Source: JBARKJ01 sp049801375
GTDB lineage: Bacteria > Nitrospirota > JACRHJ01
NCBI GenBank assembly: GCA_049801375.1
Contig: JBARKJ010000084.1
Location: 1-22,117, forward strand
Length of the DNA stretch: 22,117 nt
Direction of reading: 5' to 3'
Shown: in pieces, positions 13,562 through 21,110 of the stretch
How positions within the stretch are numbered: position 1 is the stretch's first letter
Layout of the letters: each line of letters begins with the position of its first letter
Notes under the pieces: generated by a model
Databases searched by the model: none
The model's input: only the letters and a program-made list of their open reading frames with translations
Told to the model about the DNA's origin: nothing
Made by a program: the position numbers and the translations under genes

Positions 13562-14023
13562 ATGGAAATGGCGATTAGAAAGATTTTGCTGTGCGAGGAC
13601 AACCCGAATGACTTAAAGCTCACTCTTATCGCCCTCAAAAAGCGCAACGTCTTAAACGAAGTAGACGTGGTGACGGACGGCGCGGAAGCCCTTGATTATT
13701 TACACCGCAGAGGGAAATATGAGGGAGCGGGAAAGCTCAACCTGGCGGTCATATTGCTCGACCTCAAGATGCCGAAGGTTGACGGCCTGCAAGTGCTCCG
13801 GGAGATAAAATCCCATGATGCGCTAAGTCTGATACCGGTGGTGGTGCTGACGTCATCCCGCGAGGACAGGGACATCATCGAAAGCTACAAGCTTGGAACC
13901 AATGCATATGTCGTGAAACCGGTGGATTTCCAGGAGTTCGCCGACGCTATAAGTGCCTTGGGGCAGTTCTGGGCCATCCTAAACGAGGTGCCGTTGGAAG
14001 CGGTAGAAGCTAAGGGAAATTAA
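13562..14023 (+). CDS. Rcp1-like single-domain response regulator
   Basis: A 153-residue receiver with no output domain, of the type that accompanies phytochrome-like histidine kinases. It shows the acidic pair E12-D13 in LLCEDNPNDLKLTLIAL, phospho-acceptor D67 in ILLDLKMPKVDGL, VVLTSS with the switch Thr, and the conserved Lys in AYVVKPVDFQEF. The insertion DYLHRRGKYEGAGKLN before the D67 strand is characteristic of this subfamily. I chose ATG 13562, with AAAGGG upstream; TTG 13559 and ATG 13568 are alternatives. It lies 82 bp after the kinase and 27 bp before the hybrid kinase, so it is the obvious phosphorylation partner of the former. Confidence 0.92.
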   Translation: MEMAIRKILLCEDNPNDLKLTLIALKKRNVLNEVDVVTDGAEALDYLHRRGKYEGAGKLNLAVILLDLKMPKVDGLQVLREIKSHDALSLIPVVVLTSSREDRDIIESYKLGTNAYVVKPVDFQEFADAISALGQFWAILNEVPLEAVEAKGN

Positions 14024-14050
14024 CTCCTGAGCGTAACGAAAGAAACAACA

Positions 14051-16357
14051 ATGCCTATACGGATACTTCACCTCGAAGACGAAGACCTTGACGCCAGGCT
14101 GGTCAGCACTAAACTGAAGGCTGATATAAAAGACTGCGAGATAGTGCGCGCCAGGGGCAAAGAGGACTTCGAGGAGCTCCTGGGCAAAGAGAAATTCGAC
14201 GTATTCCTCATCGACTTCGCGCTTCCGGGCTATGACGGCATGGCGGCATTAAAGGCCGTCAGGAGGCTCGACCCCATTGTACCCTTTATAATATTGTCGG
14301 GGACTATCGGGGAGGCACGGGCGATAGAAACCCTGAAGCTAGGCGCGACCGATTTCGCGTTGAAGGACGAGCTTGCCCGGCTAGCGTCCATCATCCGCCG
14401 GGCCCTCAAGGAAGCGGCCGAAAAAGCCGAACTCGCCGAGCAGCACGAGATGTTCCGCAACCTCTCCGAGGAGTCGATCGCGGGGATCTATATCATCCGG
14501 GAGGGCCGCTATACCTATGCAAACAGGGCTTTCGCTGAGATATTCGGCTACACCAGGGAAGAGATTATGTCCATGGACTACCTGGACCTTATCCATCCCG
14601 ATTTTAAGGATCACGTCCGGGAGAATATAAGAAAGCGGTTGGACGGAGAGGTTAAAAGCATCCATTATCAGGTAAAAGCGATTAAAAAAAACGGCAACGT
14701 AATAGACGTCGAAAAGACCGGGACCCATACTCTCCTGAAAGGTGGGCCCGCTATAATAGGCACATGCCTTGATATTACCGAGAAGACGAAGGCGGAGGAA
14801 GAAAGAAAACGCACGGAAGAGCAGATACGGCTGCAGAACGAATGGCTTAGCGTGACGCTAAAGAGTATAGGCGATGCGGTAATCGCGACGGATAGAGAAG
14901 GCAACGTTACGTTCATGAACGCGGTTGCCGAGCGGGCGACGGGCTGGAAGTCAAGCGAGGCCGAGGGCCAGCCGCTGGGCAAGGTCTTCAATATCATCAA
15001 TGAACTTACCCGCGAGCCCGCTGAGAACCCGGTGACGCGGGTGCTGAGCGAAGGCCGTGTCGTAGGCCTCGCCAACCACACAGCATTAATCAGCAAGACC
15101 GGCGACGAAATTATTATTGAAGACAGCGCGGCACCTATCCGCGATGCAAACGACAGTGTCATCGGCGTAATCTTAGTCTTCCATGATGTAACCGAGAAGC
15201 ATAGGGTTCAGGAGGAAGCGGTCCATACGCAGAAACTGGAAAGCCTCCGCGTCCTCGCCGGTGGAATCGCGCACGACCTGAACAACCTGATGGTCGCCGT
15301 ATTGGGAAACGCGGGACTTGCGCTGCGGATGCTCCCCGCCGGTTCCCCGGCGCGCGAGTTTGTGGCCGACATAGAGAAGTCCACGGAGAAGGTGAAGAAC
15401 TTCTCCAAGCAGATCCTGAGCTTTACCAGCAAAGCCGCTCCCAAAAAAGAGCCTGTCCAGTTAAACGAGGTCGTAAAAGATACCGCGCATTTCCTCATGG
15501 CCTCGATTTCAAAAACCGCCGCGCTCGAATACAGCCAATCGGACGGACTTCCGCCGATAATGGCCGAGCCTCAGAACATGCAGCAGATTGTGATGAACCT
15601 CATAATCAACGCCTCGGACGCAATCGGCGATAACAAGGGGACTATAAAGGTCTCGACCGGTAAAATATACGCTGACCGAGAATACCTGGACAGCCTTCGT
15701 CCGGCCGGGCTACCAGAGGGCAATTACGTGTACGTCGAGGTCTCGGACACCGGCTGCGGCATGAGCGTCGAGACGCGCAGGAGGGTTTTCGAGCCTTTCT
15801 TTACTACGAAGTTCACTGGAAGGGGGATAGGACTATCGGCCGTGTTCGGGATAGCGAGCGCGCACGGCGGGGCCGTAGGTCTTGAGAGCGAGGAGGGTTG
15901 CGGCGCGACATTCAGGATACTCTTACCCGTCCCCGCGAAGGCGGTGGAGGTAGCAGCGACGAAGCCTGATGCTGAAGACGTCTGGAACGGCAAGGGCAGC
16001 ATTCTCCTGGTAGACGATGAAAAAGACTCGCTGCATATGGCAAAGTTAGTGCTCGAGGGCGCAGGTTACAGCGTTTTGACGGCGGGGGACGGGGCCGAGG
16101 CGATAAAAATCTACCGCAAGAATTCAGATACCATATCCGCCGTGATAATGGATCTGGTCATGCCGCACGTACGCGGAGACGCGGCTGTGAAAGAGATGAG
16201 GGCGATAAAGGAAGACGTAAATGTCCTGCTCCTGAGCGGATATCACGAAATTGACCTGACAGAGATAAAAAACGGACCTGGCAAGACCGCCATCCTGGAG
16301 AAGCCATACAAGATTAATAAACTTCTTGGGGTGGTACAGGATATTTTAAAGGCTTGA
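14051..16357 (+). CDS. Hybrid histidine kinase REC-PAS-PAS-HisKA-HATPase-REC
   Basis: A 768-residue soluble hybrid kinase. The N-terminal receiver (1-120) has the acidic EDED and phospho-acceptor D55 in FLIDFALPGYDG. Two PAS domains follow (about 135-255 and 265-390, each ending in a D-I/V-T-E-K motif). HisKA has His408 in AGGIAHDLNNLM. HATPase_c shows the N box MNLIINASDAI, G1 VSDTGCGM, FEPFFTTKF and the G2 sequence GRGIGLSAVFGI. A C-terminal receiver (about 650-768) has DDE, D701 in VIMDLVMPH and EKPYK. Receivers at both ends imply control by an upstream kinase and an internal His-to-Asp relay. No membrane span is present. It is the last gene of the cassette, on the same strand as its partners; the ribosome binding site is weak. 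Confidence 0.95.
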   Translation: MPIRILHLEDEDLDARLVSTKLKADIKDCEIVRARGKEDFEELLGKEKFDVFLIDFALPGYDGMAALKAVRRLDPIVPFIILSGTIGEARAIETLKLGATDFALKDELARLASIIRRALKEAAEKAELAEQHEMFRNLSEESIAGIYIIREGRYTYANRAFAEIFGYTREEIMSMDYLDLIHPDFKDHVRENIRKRLDGEVKSIHYQVKAIKKNGNVIDVEKTGTHTLLKGGPAIIGTCLDITEKTKAEEERKRTEEQIRLQNEWLSVTLKSIGDAVIATDREGNVTFMNAVAERATGWKSSEAEGQPLGKVFNIINELTREPAENPVTRVLSEGRVVGLANHTALISKTGDEIIIEDSAAPIRDANDSVIGVILVFHDVTEKHRVQEEAVHTQKLESLRVLAGGIAHDLNNLMVAVLGNAGLALRMLPAGSPAREFVADIEKSTEKVKNFSKQILSFTSKAAPKKEPVQLNEVVKDTAHFLMASISKTAALEYSQSDGLPPIMAEPQNMQQIVMNLIINASDAIGDNKGTIKVSTGKIYADREYLDSLRPAGLPEGNYVYVEVSDTGCGMSVETRRRVFEPFFTTKFTGRGIGLSAVFGIASAHGGAVGLESEEGCGATFRILLPVPAKAVEVAATKPDAEDVWNGKGSILLVDDEKDSLHMAKLVLEGAGYSVLTAGDGAEAIKIYRKNSDTISAVIMDLVMPHVRGDAAVKEMRAIKEDVNVLLLSGYHEIDLTEIKNGPGKTAILEKPYKINKLLGVVQDILKA

Positions 16358-16366
16358 CTATTTTTT

Positions 16367-16443
16367 GCCGCCCCATCCAACCTTTTAATAGCTTCAAGCT
16401 CGAAATCCTCAGGCGATACCACGTATGAACATCGGAAAGCCAT
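16367..16443 (-). pseudogene. Second remnant of the same integrase, with internal deletion
   Basis: This segment matches 8681-8863. The shared core TTCAAGCTCGAAATCCTCAG followed by GCGATACCACGTA is identical in both places. The copy then jumps directly to TGAACATCGGAAAGCC, which in the first copy begins about 112 bp later (8735 joined to 8848). On the minus strand it reads VVSPEDFELEAIKRLDG, against VVSPEDFELETIKRSDG in copy 1. Both copies point the same way. It begins ten bases after the hybrid kinase stop. It is not functional. Confidence 0.8.
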
Positions 16444-16490
16444 ACGCTTGGGTTCTTTCTCTTATTTAATAACAATTGATAATTAGATTT

Positions 16491-16549
16491 TTGACAAAAT
16501 TTTGTTTTAAATGTAAGTTAAGAGTGAGCCTGATATAAATTTTGTTTTA
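16491..16549 (+). promoter_or_regulatory. AT-rich promoter region of the protease, with a 13 bp direct repeat
   Basis: TTGACA (16491-16496) followed after 17 bases by TAAGTT (16514-16519) is a possible promoter with a perfect -35 and a weak -10. AAATTTTGTTTTA occurs at 16497-16509 and again at 16537-16549, 40 bp apart (about four helical turns), which could be paired regulator sites. The region is markedly more AT-rich than the cassette before it. Confidence 0.35.
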
Positions 16550-16610
16550 GCATAATATCAAATATCCCTAATATTCCTGAGCCGCAATCCTCAAAATGAG
16601 AGGACAAAAA

Positions 16611-18320
16611 ATGAAGATGATACAGTTGATATTCGCGGCATTTATTTTAACTGTGCCGCCTCTCTCCATTGCGTGTTCGGCTGACGAGTTTGTCAGGCCC
16701 TCCCGGGAGGAGATACAAACTGAGGTCTCGAATATAAACGCGGCCATACAGGCGAAAGGTGCCAGATGGGTTGCGGGTGAGACCTCGATGACCGGGCTTT
16801 CTCCGGCGGAACGCAAGGCGCGCCTGGGAGTTTTAATACCGCCGCCTGATCAGACAGCCCCTATATCGGGCGTCGCTGCCGAAGCGGATACGTTTATACC
16901 GGCAGTAGCTAGCGCTGCCCAGACCGGGGTCCTGGACTGGCGGAATTATGGCGGCGGCAAATTCAAAATAACACCCGGCAACTACGTTACACCTGTACGC
17001 GACCAGCAACAGTGCGGTGACTGCTGGGCCTTCGGCTCCGTCGCAGCCCTCGAGTCCAGGACGCTTATGACAATGAATACCCCGGGTGTTGACCTCGACC
17101 TTTCCGAACAAGTCCTGCTTTCATGCGACCTTAACGACGAAGCCAATGGAGACGGTTGCAGTGGCGGGAATCTAGTTACAAAATTTTTTGTAGATACGGG
17201 CGTTCCCGTCGGGTCCTGCTACCCTTACACCCAGGCGGAAGGCTCCTGTGGTTACGCCTGCAGTAACTATTGGGCTGGGATAGGCAATTATAAAATCACA
17301 GGATATAAATGGATTGCCAACTACTGGGGACGATATTTTGGCGTAGCTCAGACAAGGCCGACCGTCAATGGCCTGAGAAACGCGCTTTACAGCTACGGGC
17401 CGATAGTAGTATCTTTTGAGGTATTCGACGACTTCGATTCATATACGTCCGGCATATACTCGTACACATGGGGGAGTGACCAGGGTGCCCATGCCGTCCT
17501 GCTGGTCGGATACGACGACAACAACAAATGTTTCATCGTAAAGAACTGCTGGGGGCCAAATTGGGGCGAGAGCGGATTTTGCAGGATAGCCTATAGTCAG
17601 GTGGGCGCCGTCCCTACCGTGAACCATAACAAATGGGTCTTCAAGGACCCCTTTTTCGGAGGCTATGCGCTTGCGTACGACGGCGCACGGCCGGGTGTCC
17701 TTTATACCGATATCGAGACACCCGTAAATAACACCTACCTGAGCCGGAAGGTAAACGGGGCACACTGTACGATTAAAGGGACCGCAAATACAGACTCCTT
17801 ATACCTGGAGCCAGTGGGGATCTCGACTGACGGCGGAAGCACATGGCCCACCGCCACGGACACTTCCAGAGGCACATGGACAACGTGGCGCTACGAATGG
17901 ATACTACCTGCCACAGACAACAAGTACGTCGTCGAGTCCGAGGTGATGGACAACAACGGTAACAGGGTGACAAGTACGCCTGTTACCGTTCTGGTTGACA
18001 GTACCCCGCCGTCCTCCGAAATCACCGCACCTGCCACGGGAAGTGCGCTAAACGCCACAACCTACACCATAACCGGCACCGCCTCGGACAATCTGGCGGG
18101 CGTCGCCAAGGTAGAGGTCAGTACCAACGGCGGAATTACGTGGCACCTTGCAACGGACACCTCCGGCAACGGCACATGGACGACGTGGGACTACGTCTGG
18201 GCCTTAAGGAAAGGACATTTCATCATAAAATCCCGGGCGATCGACCTTGCAGGCAACGTCGAGAAGTCAGGGGCGGGAGTGGCGGGAGTGAGTGTTACGG
18301 TTTCCCTGCCATTGCTATAA
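16611..18320 (+). CDS. Secreted papain-family (C1) cysteine protease with Ig-like C-terminal repeats
   Basis: A 569-residue exported protease. The signal peptide is MKMIQLIFAAFILTVPPLSIA, followed by a pro-region containing GLSPAERKARLG. The C1 peptidase domain spans about residues 105-355. It contains DQQQCGDCWAFG with the oxyanion Gln and catalytic Cys138, SEQVLLSCD, the GCSGG motif, His294 in GAHAVLLVGYDD, and Asn312 in VKNCWGPNWGESGF. All catalytic residues are present. Two related beta-sandwich repeats follow, each with a VSTDGG/STNGG-type turn, a WPTATDTS/WHLATDTS segment and a GTWTTW motif; they probably bind surfaces or substrate. No sorting tail is seen. I chose ATG 16611 because AGAGGA lies six bases upstream; ATG 16596 lacks one. 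Papain-like enzymes are less common in bacteria than in eukaryotes. Confidence 0.93.
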   Translation: MKMIQLIFAAFILTVPPLSIACSADEFVRPSREEIQTEVSNINAAIQAKGARWVAGETSMTGLSPAERKARLGVLIPPPDQTAPISGVAAEADTFIPAVASAAQTGVLDWRNYGGGKFKITPGNYVTPVRDQQQCGDCWAFGSVAALESRTLMTMNTPGVDLDLSEQVLLSCDLNDEANGDGCSGGNLVTKFFVDTGVPVGSCYPYTQAEGSCGYACSNYWAGIGNYKITGYKWIANYWGRYFGVAQTRPTVNGLRNALYSYGPIVVSFEVFDDFDSYTSGIYSYTWGSDQGAHAVLLVGYDDNNKCFIVKNCWGPNWGESGFCRIAYSQVGAVPTVNHNKWVFKDPFFGGYALAYDGARPGVLYTDIETPVNNTYLSRKVNGAHCTIKGTANTDSLYLEPVGISTDGGSTWPTATDTSRGTWTTWRYEWILPATDNKYVVESEVMDNNGNRVTSTPVTVLVDSTPPSSEITAPATGSALNATTYTITGTASDNLAGVAKVEVSTNGGITWHLATDTSGNGTWTTWDYVWALRKGHFIIKSRAIDLAGNVEKSGAGVAGVSVTVSLPLL

Positions 18321-18443
18321 CAGGTCCAGACCAAGACCGGAAACAGCGTCACCGACCAAGCGGGTCGGACATCATTCAATATACCATTGTTAGAGTCAAC
18401 CAGCGTCTCACTGTTCCTGCCTGTACGTTAAACATGCTTACTT

Positions 18444-18472
18444 TTGACGCTTCCGGTTTGTTTTGTTAACCT
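18444..18472 (+). promoter_or_regulatory. Possible promoter of the hydrogenase operon
   Basis: TTGACG (18444-18449), 17 bases and TAACCT (18467-18472) give a five-of-six -35 and a three-of-six -10 box at ideal spacing, about 35 bp before the first hydrogenase gene. The 185 bp after the protease holds this and no other recognisable element. Confidence 0.35.
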
Positions 18473-18505
18473 TTAGGAGTTACAACCCAAATATGAGGCG
18501 AACCT

Positions 18506-19522
18506 ATGCGCCTTCATGCCATAAAAAAAGACGACCTGCCGGGCTTCGTGGAGGGCCTTCTCATAGACTACGAGGTGGTCGGTCCCGCGGCCAGGGAATT
18601 CAAATTCGCATACCGGAAGATAGACTCTTTCGGTGATCTTGCACTCGATTACAACACGACCCTCCTGCCGCCAAAAAAATACGTCATGCCTCAACGTGAA
18701 ACGCTTTTCAGCTACACACTCGGTTCCGAGCCGGGTCTTCAGGCGTCGTTCGAGACCACAAGGCGCGTCATATTCGGCGCGCACTCCTGCGACATACACG
18801 GCATAGCTCTGCTTGACGACATATTCGCGGAGGGACGACCCGACCTCCACTACCTTACGCGGCGCGAAAACACATTCATTGTTGGGATAGACTGCAAGGA
18901 GCCGTGCTGGGAGCATTCTTTCTGCAAGAGCATGGGCACCCTGAAGCCGCACGGGGGATTCGACCTCTTCCTCACGGACCTGGGCGAGCTCTATGCCGTG
19001 GAGGGGACCGAAAGGGGGAAGGCCCTGCTGGAGGCCGGCCGGTTCTTCCCGGCGGATTATTACGTGATGGACCGCTTCTATGCCGCATGGCGTGAAAAGA
19101 TGGAGAGTTTCCCGGACAGGATTTTATACGATACGGCAAAACTGCCCCAGATGCTGGCCGAGGCCTATGACGACGTCATTTGGGACGCCCTGGAGGAAAG
19201 GTGCTTCGACTGCGGGGCCTGCACCGTGGTTTGCCCCACATGCTACTGCTTCGACGTCCTTGACGAGGCCGACGCGGGTCTACAAAAAGGCGTCCGGTTC
19301 AGGAAGTGGGACAGCTGCCAGTTGCAGGATTTTGCGGCCGTGGCGGGCGGAGGGAATTTCCGGGGCAAGAGGAGCGACAGGCTCCGGCACAGGCTTTTCA
19401 GAAAAGGCAAATACTTCAAGGAGAAGTTCGGGCGGTTCGCCTGCGTGGGTTGCGGCAGATGCGGCCAGGCCTGCCTCGTCCATATAGACGTCAAAGACAT
19501 ATTCAACCAACTGAGCGGGTGA
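18506..19522 (+). CDS. hydB: [NiFe] hydrogenase (group 3b type) beta subunit, 4Fe-4S protein
   Basis: The electron-transfer subunit of a cytoplasmic heterotetrameric hydrogenase/sulfhydrogenase. It carries electrons between the small subunit and the flavin subunit. Two ferredoxin-type motifs are visible: CFDCGACTVVCPTCYC with Cys 233, 236, 239 and 243, and CVGCGRCGQAC with Cys 313, 316, 319 and 323. Extra Cys residues at 245 and in the ...HSCDIHG and DCKEPCWEHSFC segments are typical of the family. The length of 338 residues is normal. GAGG lies seven bases before the ATG. It is the first gene of the operon; its stop overlaps the proposed GTG start of the gamma subunit by 4 nt. The beta-gamma-delta-alpha order matches the hydBGDA operon of Pyrococcus, which is why I use that symbol. 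Confidence 0.9.
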   Translation: MRLHAIKKDDLPGFVEGLLIDYEVVGPAAREFKFAYRKIDSFGDLALDYNTTLLPPKKYVMPQRETLFSYTLGSEPGLQASFETTRRVIFGAHSCDIHGIALLDDIFAEGRPDLHYLTRRENTFIVGIDCKEPCWEHSFCKSMGTLKPHGGFDLFLTDLGELYAVEGTERGKALLEAGRFFPADYYVMDRFYAAWREKMESFPDRILYDTAKLPQMLAEAYDDVIWDALEERCFDCGACTVVCPTCYCFDVLDEADAGLQKGVRFRKWDSCQLQDFAAVAGGGNFRGKRSDRLRHRLFRKGKYFKEKFGRFACVGCGRCGQACLVHIDVKDIFNQLSG

Positions 19523-20355
19523 GGCCTGTGGATAGAAGCTCGATATATCTGCCGCGCCTCGCGGAAATAATCGACGTACGGCCCTTGACCTCGCGTGAAA
19601 AGCTGTTCACGGCGAGGCTTAAGGACGGATGCCGGATTGACCATGTGCCGGGCCAGTTCGTGGAACTGTCAATATTTGGAGTCGGGGAGGCCCCGATATC
19701 CATATCGTCTTCTCCGGGACGGGAAGGCGCCTCCTTCGAGCTCTGCGTAAGGAATGCGGGCAGCCTCACAAACGCCCTGCACAACCTGGCCGCGGGCTCC
19801 GTCGTCGGCATAAGGGGCCCGTTCGGACGCGGCTTTCCGGTCGATGAACTTATGGGGCATGACCTGCTTTTCGTGGCGGGCGGGCTTGGGATTGCACCGC
19901 TTCGCTCGATGATAGATTTAGCCGTGGAGAGGCGGGGCGACTTCGGCTCGCTCACGCTCCTTTACGGAGCGAGGTCTCCGTCCGACATGCTCTTCACGGA
20001 CGATATCAGGAGATGGGGCGCGGTGGACGGATTCAGGGTAGAGACCACGGTGGATTTGGGCGACGGCTCCTGGACCGGGCACGTAGGCGCCATAACCAGG
20101 CTCTTTGAGCAGGTTAACCCCGACCCTGTGCGGACGATGGCATTAGTGGTGGGGCCGCCGGTGATGTTCCGGTTCGTACTTAAGGCCTTGCTTTCAAAAG
20201 GCGTATTTGAGAGCCGGGTGTATCTCTCGTTGGAGCGGCGCATGAAGTGCGGAGTGGGCAAGTGCGGCCACTGCCAGGTGGACGATGTTTACGTCTGCCA
20301 GAAGGGGCCGGTCTTCCCGTACACGAGGATTCGGAAACTGCCGGAGGCGCTATAG
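19519..20355 (+). CDS. hydG: [NiFe] hydrogenase (group 3b type) gamma subunit, FAD/NAD(P)-binding diaphorase
   Basis: The flavoprotein subunit that exchanges electrons with NAD(P)H, of the ferredoxin-NADP reductase/PyrK superfamily. It has an FAD domain (PGQFVELSIFG, ISISSSPGR) and a nucleotide-binding domain with LLFVAGGLGIAPLRSMI and MALVVGPPVMF. A C-terminal [2Fe-2S] site follows, with spacing C-x4-C-x2-C-x7-C in KCGVGKCGHCQVDDVYVC. The length of 278 residues fits. The start is uncertain: GTG 19519 overlaps the beta-subunit stop as GTGA, and GTG 19528 follows GTGAGG closely; both keep the conserved IYLPRLAEI. It abuts the delta subunit gene. NAD versus NADP preference cannot be read with confidence. 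Confidence 0.9.
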   Translation: MRPVDRSSIYLPRLAEIIDVRPLTSREKLFTARLKDGCRIDHVPGQFVELSIFGVGEAPISISSSPGREGASFELCVRNAGSLTNALHNLAAGSVVGIRGPFGRGFPVDELMGHDLLFVAGGLGIAPLRSMIDLAVERRGDFGSLTLLYGARSPSDMLFTDDIRRWGAVDGFRVETTVDLGDGSWTGHVGAITRLFEQVNPDPVRTMALVVGPPVMFRFVLKALLSKGVFESRVYLSLERRMKCGVGKCGHCQVDDVYVCQKGPVFPYTRIRKLPEAL

Positions 20356-21110
20356 TGAAACCAAAGGTGGCCGTGTTTGCGTTCACAAGCTGCGAGGGAT
20401 GTTCTCTTGTCATCTTGGAATTGGAAGAGTATCTCACGGAGATCGTAGAGCAGGTGGAGTTCGTCAACTTCAGGGAAGTCATGGACGAAAAGCGCGACGA
20501 CTATGACATAGCGATAATAGACGGTGCGATAACGCGCGAGGCAGAGGTAGAAGAGCTTAAGGCTATTCGCGGGCGGGCGAAGGTTCTGGTTGCCATGGGG
20601 GCCTGCGCAGTGCAGGGCGGACTTTACTGCCTGAAGAACTTCCACGACCAGCAAAAGACTTTGGAATATGTATATGGCGACAAGGCGGGGTCCTTCGACA
20701 CTATGCGAGTGAGGCCGCTATCGCACTACGTGGCCGTGGATTTTAATATCTACGGCTGCCCAATAGACAAGAAGGAATTCCTCGAGGTGTTCCGCTCGCT
20801 TATCCTGGGCAAGAGGCCGAACATCCCCGATTACCCGATATGCAATGAATGCAGGATGGCCGAGAACATATGCGTCTTCGACAGGGGACTGTCGTGCATG
20901 GGCCCGGTAACGAGGGCCGGATGCGGGGCCATATGCCCGTCTCGCGGGATTGGCTGCTGCGGCTGCCGGGGCATGGTGGACAAGCCGTTCGTCCTGTCGC
21001 ACAGGCGCATCATGGCCGAGCACGGCGTGAGCGAAGAGGACTACATCGCGAAGTTGCGGGAGTTCAACGGGTGGTACTGGGAAGAGACCTCGACTCATGA
21101 AAAATCTTAA
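20355..21110 (+). CDS. hydD: [NiFe] hydrogenase (group 3b type) small (delta) subunit
   Basis: The small subunit that holds the Fe-S chain beside the Ni-Fe site. The N-terminal TSCEGC motif (Cys13, Cys16), GACAVQGG and YGCPIDKKEF bind the proximal cluster, as in F420-reducing and NAD(P)-linked group 3 enzymes. The Cys-rich C-terminal part (CNECRMAENICVFDRG, CMGPVTRAGCGAICP, GCCGCRG) supplies ligands for further 4Fe-4S clusters. There is no twin-arginine signal, so the enzyme is cytoplasmic, as expected of group 3. The GTG start shares its first base with the gamma-subunit stop TAG, with GGAGG about seven bases upstream. Its 3' end overlaps the alpha gene by 14 nt. The length of 251 residues is normal. 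Confidence 0.93.
   Translation: MKPKVAVFAFTSCEGCSLVILELEEYLTEIVEQVEFVNFREVMDEKRDDYDIAIIDGAITREAEVEELKAIRGRAKVLVAMGACAVQGGLYCLKNFHDQQKTLEYVYGDKAGSFDTMRVRPLSHYVAVDFNIYGCPIDKKEFLEVFRSLILGKRPNIPDYPICNECRMAENICVFDRGLSCMGPVTRAGCGAICPSRGIGCCGCRGMVDKPFVLSHRRIMAEHGVSEEDYIAKLREFNGWYWEETSTHEKS

Noticed and set aside
18350..18376. CCGACC...GGTCGG hairpin after the protease as a terminator
   Set aside because: The stem is only six base pairs and no T-run follows.
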